Positions 1 through 8,495 of a stretch of 64,000 bases of DNA are shown piece by piece. The stretch is from Catalinimonas alkaloidigena (lineage in GTDB: Bacteria; Bacteroidota; Bacteroidia; Cytophagales; Cyclobacteriaceae), in the NCBI RefSeq assembly GCF_029504655.1, contig NZ_JAQFIL010000001.1:2609001-2673000 (forward strand), given 5' to 3'. The notes under the pieces were generated by a model. That model was not told the origin of the DNA, ran no database searches, and saw nothing but the letters and a program-made list of their open reading frames with translations. How positions within the stretch are numbered: position 1 is the stretch's first letter; every line of letters begins with the position of its first letter. Made by a program: the position numbers and the translations under genes.

Positions 1-10
1 ACCGAAGGAT

Positions 11-631
11 TTGGAAGAGTTTGAAATTAGTCTGCTGGTAAAGAAAATAGCCAAAGGGGATAGTGCCGCTTTCAAGCTTTTTTTTGATAAGCTTTACCCC
101 CGAATGTATCGTCTTGCTTTCTTCTATGTCAAATCGGATGTATTAAGTGAAGAACTGGTATCGGATATTTTTTTAAAGGTATGGAACAATAGGAAAAAGC
201 TACCTGAAGTTAAAAAGCTTGATTTTTATCTGTACCAAGCCGTAAAAAACCAATCACTAACCTATCTGAAAAAAGAATCCCAGCTTTCAACCATTGACCT
301 TCCTGCGCTCAAAAGTATGCGAATAGAATATAGTGAGCCGGAGAGTATTATGATTGCCAGAGAACTAGCTGTAAAAATAGAAAGCGCAATCAGTGAACTG
401 CCAGATAAATGTGAGATGATATTCAGGCTTGTGCGTGAGGAAGAAATGTCTTACAAAGAAGTGGCAGAACTCATGGACATATCCTCCAAAACTGTAGAAA
501 ACCAGATGAGCATTGCCATCAAAAAATTGAAAGCCACCCTGGATGCTTACCAAAATTCAACATCTGATTCCTCACATATTTCTTTAATGTTTTTGCTGCT
601 TCTCTTAGATATCTTATCCCGTAGCAATTAG
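11..631 (+). CDS. ECF RNA polymerase sigma factor (FecI/SigW type)
   Basis: Sigma-70 family extracytoplasmic-function factor that would direct RNA polymerase to the downstream SusC/SusD genes when released by its FecR partner. Region 2 is visible near residues 9-60 (AKGDSAAFKLFFDKLYPRMY, then SDIFLKVWNNR), and the region 4 helix-turn-helix near 125-175 (ISELPDKCEMIF, SYKEVAELMDIS). The tail is hydrophobic, as in many Bacteroidota FecI-like proteins. The start is unclear: the first usable codon is TTG at 11, but the frame is open back to the window edge, so the protein may begin upstream. The FecR gene 136 bases downstream is its presumed anti-sigma. Family assignment is firm; the target genes are inferred from position. 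Confidence 0.88.
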   Translation: MEEFEISLLVKKIAKGDSAAFKLFFDKLYPRMYRLAFFYVKSDVLSEELVSDIFLKVWNNRKKLPEVKKLDFYLYQAVKNQSLTYLKKESQLSTIDLPALKSMRIEYSEPESIMIARELAVKIESAISELPDKCEMIFRLVREEEMSYKEVAELMDISSKTVENQMSIAIKKLKATLDAYQNSTSDSSHISLMFLLLLLDILSRSN

Positions 632-700
632 TAATTTGGAAAAAACATGTCTGATTGTAGCCTGTAAATAGATTTTTTGTTCTATTTCTACGTATTATTT

Positions 701-751
701 AAATTTTTTTTATCATCCTTTGGGGGTGCTTGGCTTTTTCATGGTCTATTC
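701..751 (+). promoter_or_regulatory. Candidate ECF-dependent promoter before fecR
   Basis: The stretch between the sigma factor and FecR has a T-run, then TTTGGGGGTGCTTGG, then GTCTATTC about 15 bases later, ending 17 bases before the GTG start. A T-rich tract with a GGGGGT block and a GTCTAT-like block recurs, from memory, before anti-sigma genes in Bacteroidota. The second relay (10986-11109) has the T-rich tract but not the GGGGGT block. The promoter role is inferred. Confidence 0.3.
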
Positions 752-767
752 TTAAAAAAGCCTGAGA

Positions 768-1790
768 GTGAACTCGTATCTGACACTAATTGCCAAAAAG
801 CTTTCCGGAGAAATTGAACCGGAGGAAGATAAAAACCTTCAGTCCTGGATAGATGCTTCTACAGAAAATAAAAATCTATTCCATAAGCTTAAGGATATCT
901 GGCAGAATGGAAAGCTTGAGCCTAGAATCAGCGGACAGGAGCAGACCTTCGCGAAAATTGCTGATCAATTAGGCCTAGCGAGTCATGAAAATGTATCCCA
1001 TAACAATCAGCCTGCAAGTTTTAGAAGGTACTGGTTCTCTGCAGCTGCTGTACTACTTCTGTGCTTAGGTACTGCATTATTTTTCTTTTGGCAGGCTACA
1101 ACTGATCTGCCTGAGGCGGAAACCCTGGTTGAGAACAATTCGGTGGAGCGGATCACAAAAAGTAATTCCCGAGGCCAAAAATCCATCATTCACTTACCGG
1201 ATGGTAGTGAGGTGAGGCTAAATGCTGAGAGCTATCTGGAGTACACCAAAGATTTTAAGACCTCTCGTGAGATAAAACTAGTAGGTGAAGCTTTTTTTGA
1301 TGTCGCAAGAGATACCACGCACCCATTTACCGTCACCACAGGTGATATTAAAGTCAAGGTTTTAGGCACCTCATTCAATGTACGGGCTTTTCCTTATGAT
1401 GAAGAAATGAGTGTGGCAGTAGCCAGCGGAGTGGTAGAAGTGGAAAAAAAAGAAAATCGTAAACAAAGAAGGTTAAGTCAGTTGCATCCTCTTGAAATGG
1501 TGGTAGTTAACCACAAACGAGGGGATTTTGAAGTAAGCAGTTTTGATCCTGATAAAATACTTGCCTGGAAGGAAGGGGTACTGGTTTTCCAGAAAGAGTC
1601 GTTTGAAGAAATCATCCATAAGCTTGAGCGGTGGTATGGAGTAGATTTTATCATAAAAAGAAGCATGCCGGTCACTGATGGCTTCACGGGTCGTTACAAT
1701 AATCCCAGCTTAAAAGTGGTGCTGGAAGGCATGAGTTACTCCTCTGATTTTACATATACCATTGAAGGAGATACAGTCATTATTCAATAA
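768..1790 (+). CDS. FecR family anti-sigma factor
   Basis: Inner-membrane anti-sigma factor predicted to hold the sigma factor at 11-631 and to receive the signal from the STN domain of the SusC at 1923. A cytoplasmic N-terminal part (about 1-87) precedes one membrane segment (about 88-110, YWFSAAAVLLLCLGTALFFF). A periplasmic FecR domain follows (about 135-235; SIIHLPDGSEVRLNAES, GEAFFDVARD, VLGTSFNVRA), then a C-terminal DUF4974 module (about 270-340; VLVFQKESFEEIIHKLERWY). The start is GTG at 768; the ATG at 741 runs into a stop after four codons. At 340 residues it is the usual family length. Confidence 0.92.
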   Translation: MNSYLTLIAKKLSGEIEPEEDKNLQSWIDASTENKNLFHKLKDIWQNGKLEPRISGQEQTFAKIADQLGLASHENVSHNNQPASFRRYWFSAAAVLLLCLGTALFFFWQATTDLPEAETLVENNSVERITKSNSRGQKSIIHLPDGSEVRLNAESYLEYTKDFKTSREIKLVGEAFFDVARDTTHPFTVTTGDIKVKVLGTSFNVRAFPYDEEMSVAVASGVVEVEKKENRKQRRLSQLHPLEMVVVNHKRGDFEVSSFDPDKILAWKEGVLVFQKESFEEIIHKLERWYGVDFIIKRSMPVTDGFTGRYNNPSLKVVLEGMSYSSDFTYTIEGDTVIIQ

Positions 1791-1922
1791 CAAATAGATC
1801 AATGATGAAATACGATAGCAGTTAACATTACCTCTTTGCCCGAAAGTTTACTAAGCGACTATGCGAACATATTAGCAAAAGTAAGCCTCTTAAATTTATT
1901 ATTCATTAATACAACCTAAGCA

Positions 1923-4900
1923 ATGAAAACAATTTACTACTCTCTACTGGTCAAGTGCTCCAGACATATATTGTTTGGACTGGTCTTGCAGTCTGTACTC
2001 TCATGCATGCTTGTCGCCAATGACTTGCATGCCCAACGCGAAAAAAGGAGCATAGAAGATATTTATCTATCTATGGATGCTGAAAACCAAAGCCTCTCTG
2101 ATGTTTTTCAAAAGATAAGCCAGCAAACGGGCTTTTCATTTGCCTATAATGAACAACTTATTGACCTGAGGAAACGCATCAGTCTGGATGCTGAAAATGC
2201 CTCATTGGCAAATATTCTTCGTGAAATATCCCGTCTGGCTGAACTAAAATTCAAAAGGGTAAATGAATACATTCATGTGGGTAAGCTGGAGCGAAATGAA
2301 AAAAATACAGTGGAGGAGAAAATAGTCAGTATGAAAATCGGCATTACCGGTAAAGTGACCTCAGATGAGGATGGTGAAGGTCTTCCCGGGGTCAATGTTT
2401 TAGTAAAAGGAACCACTACCGGAACCGTAACTGATGTAGAGGGAAATTATAAAATTGACGTGCCTGATGAAGCAAGTGTATTGGTTTTCAGCTCAATTGG
2501 TTTTGTGAGCCAGGAAGTAGTGGTGGGCAACCGTACAGAAATTAATGTTACCATGTCGTCTGATGTACAGTCACTGGAGGAAATTGTGGTGGTAGGTTAT
2601 GGTACTCAGAAGAAGAGCAACCTGACCGGTGCCGTTTCTTCTGTAAAAGCTGAAGAAATTCAGGAAGCACCTTTTACTTCCATTGACCAGGGCTTGGTTG
2701 GCAGAGCTTCCGGCGTAATGGTGACGCAAACCTCAGGCATGCCAGGGGCAGTAGCATCCATACGTATCAGGGGAAGCAGCTCGCTTCAGGGCGGAAATGA
2801 GCCGCTTTATGTCATAGATGGTTTTCCGGTGTACAATGGAGGAGGCTACGGAAATACTGGCGGTAACGCAAGAATGAGTGGTTTGGCCACAATCAACCCC
2901 GCTGACATTGAATCCATAGAAATCCTGAAAGATGCCTCGGCTACCGCAATTTATGGAGCGAGAGCAGCCAATGGCGTAGTTTTGATTACGACCAAAAGTG
3001 GAAAAGAAGGTAGGGATCAGATCACTTTTGATGCGTACTACGGGACGCAAAACGTAGTCAGAAAAATTGATGTGATGAATGCCGCGCAATACGCTGATCT
3101 GGTCAACGAGGCTTATACCAATGACGGACTGGCGCCGGTTTATGATGCTGACCAACTGGCAGAAATTAATGCTAATCCTGAAGGCACAGACTGGCAGGAT
3201 GAAGTTTTCAGACCAGCCCCAATCCAAAACTATCAGCTCACCTTTTCAGGAGGGGATAAAAAAACCAACTATTCAATTTCAGCCAATTATTTTGACCAGC
3301 AGGGCGTCATTGTCAATTCAGGCTTTAAAAGATATTCCGGAAGGATTAATATATCCCGTAATCTACAGGATAACTTCAGAGTAGGAACCAGCCTGAATGT
3401 GAGCAGGACAAATTCAAATGCTGTACGTACCGATGCAGGAGGAACGGCAGGTGTGGTAACTACTGCCATGAAGTTCAACCCCATACAGCCGGTTTATCAG
3501 AATGAAGCCCTGGGGGAATATACACCAGTAAACACACCCGGAATTATTCTGGCGAATCCCGTCGCAACTGCCAGAGAGCAGGTGCGAGAAAGTACCATGC
3601 TTCGTCTTCTCGGAAATATCTACGGAGAGTGGGAGTTTATTGAAGGACTTACCGCTAAAGTATCTTTTGGTACTGACCTGGTCAATACGAAGTTTGATAC
3701 CTTTGTGCCTTCCAATATTTTTGAGTCAGGGGGTGTAGCTACGGCAACGGTCAATGGTGGTTATACGACCAACTGGCTGAATGAGAATACCTTACGCTGG
3801 GATACTGAAATTATGCCCGGACATTCGCTTTCTGTACTGGGGGGTATCACCTTCCAGCAAAACCTGTTTGAAAATTTATCCGCTTCTTCACAGGACTATG
3901 TGAACAATGTGCTGGAAGAAAATTCACTGGGTGCAGGTGCGATTTATAATCAGCCTAATTCATCCAGAACAGAGTGGAGTCTGGTGTCTTACCTGGGAAG
4001 AGTGAACTATAACATCGATGAGAAGTACCTGATTTCATTCAATGCACGTGTGGATGGTTCCTCCCGCTTTGGTGCCAATAATAAGTACGCATTCTTCCCC
4101 TCAGGGGCAGTAGCCTGGCGCCTCATTGAAGAAGATTTTATTAAGGACATGGACCTGTTCTCAAACCTTAAAGTAAGAGCGAGTTACGGTGTAACCGGTA
4201 ACCAGGAAATAGGCTTGTATGAGTCTTTGCCTACTTTAACCAATACCACTTATACCTTAGGCAGATCATTGGTGACCGGATTCTATCCCAATAAAATCCC
4301 CAATCCTGATTTAAGATGGGAAAAGACATCTCAGTTTGACCTGGGACTGGACTTTGGCTTCTTTCAGGAAAGGTTAAGGTTTACCGCGGATTACTATTAC
4401 AAAAAGACAACCGACCTCATTTATGATGTTGCCGTACCTTATGTCTCAGGCTTTAACTCTTCACTACAAAATATTGGAAGTATAGAAAATAAAGGCGTAG
4501 AGCTATCTGTTGAGAGTGATGTTTTTACCAGTGGTGACTTCAGATGGACAACAGCTTTTAATATCTCATTTAACCGTAATAAGGTGCTGGAACTGGGAGG
4601 AGAAGATTATAAAGACGTAGGAGGAGGAGATGGTCACCTGAAGACAGGATCTATACACAGGCTGATTGTAGGGGAGCCCATTGGTCTTTTCTACGGTTAT
4701 GTTTTTGATGGCATCTTTCAGGATCAGGCTGAACTAAATGCCGGACCTACCAGCCCTACCAACTGGATAGGAGGCCGTCGCTACCTAGACCTGGGCGGAC
4801 CAGAAGGCACGCCTGACGGAAATGTCAACGCGACTTATGACAGAACAGTAATTGGTGATCCTAATCCGGACTTCTTTGGAGGTTTTACCAATAACTTTTC

Positions 4901-5354
4901 CTACAGAGGGGTAGAGCTCAATGTATTTATGCAGTATTCGTATGGCAATGATATTTTCAATTACAATGCGATGGAGCTTGAGTTGCCTTCTGGCGGTCAA
5001 AATGTATATGCTGACATGGTCAATCGCTGGACACCAGAAAATCCCAGTGATAAATATCCGGTAGCCACTACCAATCGTTCTGCAGTTTTTAGTGATGCTT
5101 ATATGGAAGATGGATCATACCTCAAAGTGAAAACGCTTACCCTGGCCTATACTTTCCCTAATCTAGTCAGTACTAAGCTTAGTGGACTTAAGGTTTATGC
5201 CACCGCGCAAAACCTACTCACTTTCACTGATTATACCGGTTATGATCCTGAAGTAAGCTACCGTGGGGCTACTAACTTACAGTTGGGAGAAGACTTTGGT
5301 GGCTACCCCCAGTCACGGACATTTATGTTAGGTGTCAAGATGAACTTACAATAA
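1923..5354 (+). CDS. SusC/RagA TonB-dependent transducer with STN domain
   Basis: Outer-membrane TonB-dependent receptor that would import oligosaccharides with its SusD partner and also signal to FecR. Order of domains: signal peptide to about residue 38 (LHAQ); STN secretin/TonB short domain, about 45-120; carboxypeptidase-regulatory-like beta-sandwich, about 138-215 (ITGKVTSDEDGEGLPGVNVL); TonB-box-like EEIVVVGYGTQKK at about 219-231; plug (YVIDGFPVYNG, ILKDASATAIYGARAANGVV); beta-barrel to residue 1143. The STN domain is what FecR-coupled transducers carry, which fits the upstream sigma/FecR pair. susD follows 16 bases downstream. The substrate cannot be read from sequence, but the two downstream sulfatases point to a sulfated glycan. 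Confidence 0.95.
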   Translation: MKTIYYSLLVKCSRHILFGLVLQSVLSCMLVANDLHAQREKRSIEDIYLSMDAENQSLSDVFQKISQQTGFSFAYNEQLIDLRKRISLDAENASLANILREISRLAELKFKRVNEYIHVGKLERNEKNTVEEKIVSMKIGITGKVTSDEDGEGLPGVNVLVKGTTTGTVTDVEGNYKIDVPDEASVLVFSSIGFVSQEVVVGNRTEINVTMSSDVQSLEEIVVVGYGTQKKSNLTGAVSSVKAEEIQEAPFTSIDQGLVGRASGVMVTQTSGMPGAVASIRIRGSSSLQGGNEPLYVIDGFPVYNGGGYGNTGGNARMSGLATINPADIESIEILKDASATAIYGARAANGVVLITTKSGKEGRDQITFDAYYGTQNVVRKIDVMNAAQYADLVNEAYTNDGLAPVYDADQLAEINANPEGTDWQDEVFRPAPIQNYQLTFSGGDKKTNYSISANYFDQQGVIVNSGFKRYSGRINISRNLQDNFRVGTSLNVSRTNSNAVRTDAGGTAGVVTTAMKFNPIQPVYQNEALGEYTPVNTPGIILANPVATAREQVRESTMLRLLGNIYGEWEFIEGLTAKVSFGTDLVNTKFDTFVPSNIFESGGVATATVNGGYTTNWLNENTLRWDTEIMPGHSLSVLGGITFQQNLFENLSASSQDYVNNVLEENSLGAGAIYNQPNSSRTEWSLVSYLGRVNYNIDEKYLISFNARVDGSSRFGANNKYAFFPSGAVAWRLIEEDFIKDMDLFSNLKVRASYGVTGNQEIGLYESLPTLTNTTYTLGRSLVTGFYPNKIPNPDLRWEKTSQFDLGLDFGFFQERLRFTADYYYKKTTDLIYDVAVPYVSGFNSSLQNIGSIENKGVELSVESDVFTSGDFRWTTAFNISFNRNKVLELGGEDYKDVGGGDGHLKTGSIHRLIVGEPIGLFYGYVFDGIFQDQAELNAGPTSPTNWIGGRRYLDLGGPEGTPDGNVNATYDRTVIGDPNPDFFGGFTNNFSYRGVELNVFMQYSYGNDIFNYNAMELELPSGGQNVYADMVNRWTPENPSDKYPVATTNRSAVFSDAYMEDGSYLKVKTLTLAYTFPNLVSTKLSGLKVYATAQNLLTFTDYTGYDPEVSYRGATNLQLGEDFGGYPQSRTFMLGVKMNLQ

Positions 5355-5370
5355 CAAAATTGCAACAAGC

Positions 5371-6864
5371 ATGAAAAAGATATATATATCACTAATAATG
5401 TTTATAGGAACCGGTTTTTTGGTTTCCTGTAATGAAGAGTTCCTGAAAGAATCACCTGAAGACCGCTTTGTAATTGACAACTTCTACAGCAGCCGTACTG
5501 ATGCAGAGGCTGCAGTCACAGCGGTTTACCAGCAGCTTTACAGCATTTATGAAAGACATATTTTTTTACTCAACGCTTTGCCCGCTGATGATGAGAAAAA
5601 TGGATTGGGAATGCCCAACCAATACCTTCAGAACCTGGAGTATATGCGCTATACTTCTGAAAATCAGTTTACCCGCGAAATGTGGCAGAGGAACTATTCG
5701 GGGATTTCACGTGCCAATACGGCCATCATTAACATTCCTAATATCAATATGGATGAAAACTTAAGATCCAGACTGGTAGGTGAGGCTAAGTTTCTACGTG
5801 CCCTGTATTACTTCAATCTGGTACGTTTCTATGGCGATGTGCCTTTGATCCTTAAGCTGGAAACGGTGGAGGATGCGATGGGAGAACGCACCCCGGCGGC
5901 TCAGGTATATGAGCAAATCATTCAGGATCTCATGGAGGCGGAAACCGTACTGCCAATCTCATACAGCGATTCTGAAATTGGAAGAGCAACCAAAGGGGCA
6001 GCGAAAATCCTGCTGGGCAAAGTATACCTGACCATGCATGAGTACCAGAAAGCTACGGATAAGCTGGCAGAAGTAGTAGAAAATGAAGGTACTTACGGCT
6101 ACGGTCTGCACGAAAACTTTGGCGACAATTGGGAACCTGCTACAGAGAATGGAATGGAGATGGTATTTTCTATAGAGTTTATGGATCCCCCGGGCAATGG
6201 AAATTCAGCCATGATACTTCAGGGACCTAAATATTCATTACCCGGTGGTTTCGGTGTATTGGGGCTTACCAACTCCAATGAAGCGGACATACCAACCCGC
6301 GATTTATATGACCGCTTTTCTGATGAAGATGAGAGAAAGGCAGCCACTTTTACGACTGATTTTGTAAGTCTGATTGACGGAAGTGTACATACTTCCAGTA
6401 TTCCGATCTTCACCAAATACTGGGAAGAAGGAGAAAATAATCCGGCCAATAGTGATGCCAATATGCACGTCATCCGTTATGCAGATGCTTTATTGATGTA
6501 TGCTGAGGCACTCAATGAAATTGGTCAGACGCCAAAAGCACTTACATACCTGAACCGGGTGAGAGAACGAGCTTTCAATAATAGCGAGCACAATTATGTA
6601 GGGCTTTCGGCGGATGATTTCAGGACAGCAGTCTGGCTGGAGCGCAGACTGGAACTGGCAATGGAAGGACATCGCTGGTTTGACCTGGTTCGTACAGATA
6701 GGTTTATTGAGCGAATGATTGAACATGCAGCCTATGAAGCCTCGGTAGCGGAGAGTAACAAAGTTGAGATTGCTCAAAACATCAAAGACTATATGATACT
6801 CATGCCCATTCCTCAGCGGGAAGTTGACTTAAACGGGGATTTACAACAAAACCCCGGTTACTAG
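5371..6864 (+). CDS. RagB/SusD family nutrient-binding lipoprotein
   Basis: Surface lipoprotein that caps the neighbouring SusC barrel and binds the glycan. The lipobox is FLVSC with Cys20. The SusD TPR-like helical scaffold shows in AKFLRALYYFNLVRFYGDVP (about residues 137-156), and the C-terminal family signature in WLERRLELAMEGHRWFDLVR (about 428-447) and PIPQREVDLN near the end. Length 497 is typical. It starts 16 bases after susC, so the two are almost certainly co-transcribed. A strong hairpin terminator lies 19 bases after its stop. Confidence 0.95.
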   Translation: MKKIYISLIMFIGTGFLVSCNEEFLKESPEDRFVIDNFYSSRTDAEAAVTAVYQQLYSIYERHIFLLNALPADDEKNGLGMPNQYLQNLEYMRYTSENQFTREMWQRNYSGISRANTAIINIPNINMDENLRSRLVGEAKFLRALYYFNLVRFYGDVPLILKLETVEDAMGERTPAAQVYEQIIQDLMEAETVLPISYSDSEIGRATKGAAKILLGKVYLTMHEYQKATDKLAEVVENEGTYGYGLHENFGDNWEPATENGMEMVFSIEFMDPPGNGNSAMILQGPKYSLPGGFGVLGLTNSNEADIPTRDLYDRFSDEDERKAATFTTDFVSLIDGSVHTSSIPIFTKYWEEGENNPANSDANMHVIRYADALLMYAEALNEIGQTPKALTYLNRVRERAFNNSEHNYVGLSADDFRTAVWLERRLELAMEGHRWFDLVRTDRFIERMIEHAAYEASVAESNKVEIAQNIKDYMILMPIPQREVDLNGDLQQNPGY

Positions 6865-6882
6865 AAAAGCCCTGAATTCTTT

Positions 6883-6919
6883 AAGGAAAGTGTGCTGAAA
6901 AGCGACACTTTCCTTTTTT
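6883..6919 (+). terminator. Rho-independent terminator between susD and sulfatase
   Basis: Perfect 11-bp stem: AAGGAAAGTGT at 6883-6893 and ACACTTTCCTT at 6905-6915, with an 11-base loop, followed by T-rich sequence to 6919. It would end or attenuate the susCD transcript before the sulfatase genes. It also argues against the GTG at 6892 as the sulfatase start, since that codon lies inside the stem. Confidence 0.8.
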
Positions 6920-6936
6920 CATATAAATTTGAGTTT

Positions 6937-8403
6937 ATGCTTAGTTTTAAACAAATTCTATTCTTCCTGCTGTGCACACTCGTGGTAAACGTTGTAATCG
7001 CCCAAAATACAAAGTCCAGTCTACCGAATATAGTATTAATCTATGCTGATGATTTGGGCTACGGTGACCTGGGAACTTACGGGGCACTACAGTTTCAGAC
7101 ACCCAATCTGGATAAACTCGCTGCTGAAGGCATGCGCTTTACTAACTTTGAAGTAGCGCAGGCCGTTTGTTCTGCTTCACGAGCAGCCATCCTTACCGGA
7201 TGTTACTCCAACAGAGTAGGTATAGGAGGTGCTTTGAATCCTCATGCAAAAATCGGCTTGAATCCTGAAGAGGAGACCATCGCTGAATTGGTAAAGAGAG
7301 CGGGTGACTATTCCACTGCGATGTATGGCAAATGGCATCTGGGGCATTTAAAACCTTTTCTGCCTTCACAGCAAGGCTTTGATGAGTATGTAGGTGTGCC
7401 CTATTCAAACGATATGTGGAAGTGGACGTATGATATGCAACTTGCCACAGAAGAAACACATGCCCGCAAGGCAAGTTACCCTGAGCTACCCCTGATGGCA
7501 GGGGATACTGTCTTTAAAACGATAGAGGACCTGGAAGATCAGGCGGAATTAACCACTATTTACACTGAGCGTGCCGTTGAGTTTATTAATAATAATAAAG
7601 ACAATCCTTTTTTGCTATGTGTACCCCATTCCATGCCTCACGTTCCGCTGGCGGTATCCGACAAATTCAAAGGCAAAAGTGAGCAGGGCTTATATGGCGA
7701 TGTCATCATGGAAATAGACTGGTCGGTAGGGGAGATCATGAAAGCGCTTGACCAGCATAATTTGACTGAAAACACACTTGTGATCTTTACCTCAGACAAT
7801 GGCCCATGGCTAAACTTTGGTGATCATGCCGGTTCTACCGGAGGGCTGAGAGAAGGTAAAGGAACCAGCTTTGAAGGGGGACAGAGGGTACCCTGCATCA
7901 TGAGATGGCCTGCACAGATTCCCGGCGGTAGTATCTGCAATCAACTGGCTTCGACCATTGACCTGCTACCTACTTTTGCGGATATGGTAGGCGTAAGCCT
8001 ACCTGATAAGAAAATTGATGGCGTAAGTATATTGCCGCTTATGAAGGCTGAAAAGGATGCCAAACCTCGTGATATTTTCTATTATTACTATCAGGGTAAT
8101 GCTTTGGAAGCGGTAAGAAGAGACCACTGGAAGCTGGTGTTTCCTCATGTACACCGTTCGTACGAAGGCTTAGTGCCGGGTCAGGGGGGCGTTTACGGAG
8201 ATACTCGACAGGTGAAAACAGAGCTGGCGCTTTACGACCTGCGACGTGATCCCGGAGAACGTTATGATGTGCAGCACACTTTTCCGGAAATCGTAGAAGA
8301 ATTGAAGCAAATCGCAGATGAAGCAAGAGCTGATCTGGGAGATAAGCTGCAAAATGTAGAAGGAAAAAACGTGCGCGAACCGGGAAGAATCAGCAGTCCG
8401 TAA
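6937..8403 (+). CDS. Exported sulfatase, arylsulfatase A type
   Basis: Type I formylglycine sulfatase that hydrolyses sulfate esters, probably on glycan fragments in the periplasm. ATG at 6937 is preferred over the in-frame GTG at 6892, because it gives a clean signal peptide (LSFKQILFFLLCTL, ending VIAQ) and avoids the terminator stem. Metal-binding Asp pair YADD is at about residues 37-40. The maturation site is CSASR with Cys78, the accepted C-x-[P/A]-S-R form. Also visible are AMYGKWHLGH (Lys and His), VPHSMPHVPL, and FTSDNGPW near 283. Length 488 is normal. Resembles arylsulfatase A/GALNS-like enzymes; the exact substrate is unknown. It needs a maturase such as anSME or FGE, and no catalytically convincing one is in the window. 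Confidence 0.9.
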   Translation: MLSFKQILFFLLCTLVVNVVIAQNTKSSLPNIVLIYADDLGYGDLGTYGALQFQTPNLDKLAAEGMRFTNFEVAQAVCSASRAAILTGCYSNRVGIGGALNPHAKIGLNPEEETIAELVKRAGDYSTAMYGKWHLGHLKPFLPSQQGFDEYVGVPYSNDMWKWTYDMQLATEETHARKASYPELPLMAGDTVFKTIEDLEDQAELTTIYTERAVEFINNNKDNPFLLCVPHSMPHVPLAVSDKFKGKSEQGLYGDVIMEIDWSVGEIMKALDQHNLTENTLVIFTSDNGPWLNFGDHAGSTGGLREGKGTSFEGGQRVPCIMRWPAQIPGGSICNQLASTIDLLPTFADMVGVSLPDKKIDGVSILPLMKAEKDAKPRDIFYYYYQGNALEAVRRDHWKLVFPHVHRSYEGLVPGQGGVYGDTRQVKTELALYDLRRDPGERYDVQHTFPEIVEELKQIADEARADLGDKLQNVEGKNVREPGRISSP

Positions 8404-8495
8404 TCATAATTTAAGTATTATTGAAAGTTGAAAATATTCAGCAAAGTATTGAATTAGGAAAATACATAATTGACCGATAAACAATTTATTAAACT

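Noticed and set aside
2733..3227. Antisense frame of 164 residues inside susC
   Set aside because: It is complementary to the highly conserved plug region of SusC and has no protein-like features of its own.
6892..6936. Longer start for the first sulfatase at a GTG codon
   Set aside because: The codon lies inside a perfect terminator stem and the added residues would spoil the signal peptide.
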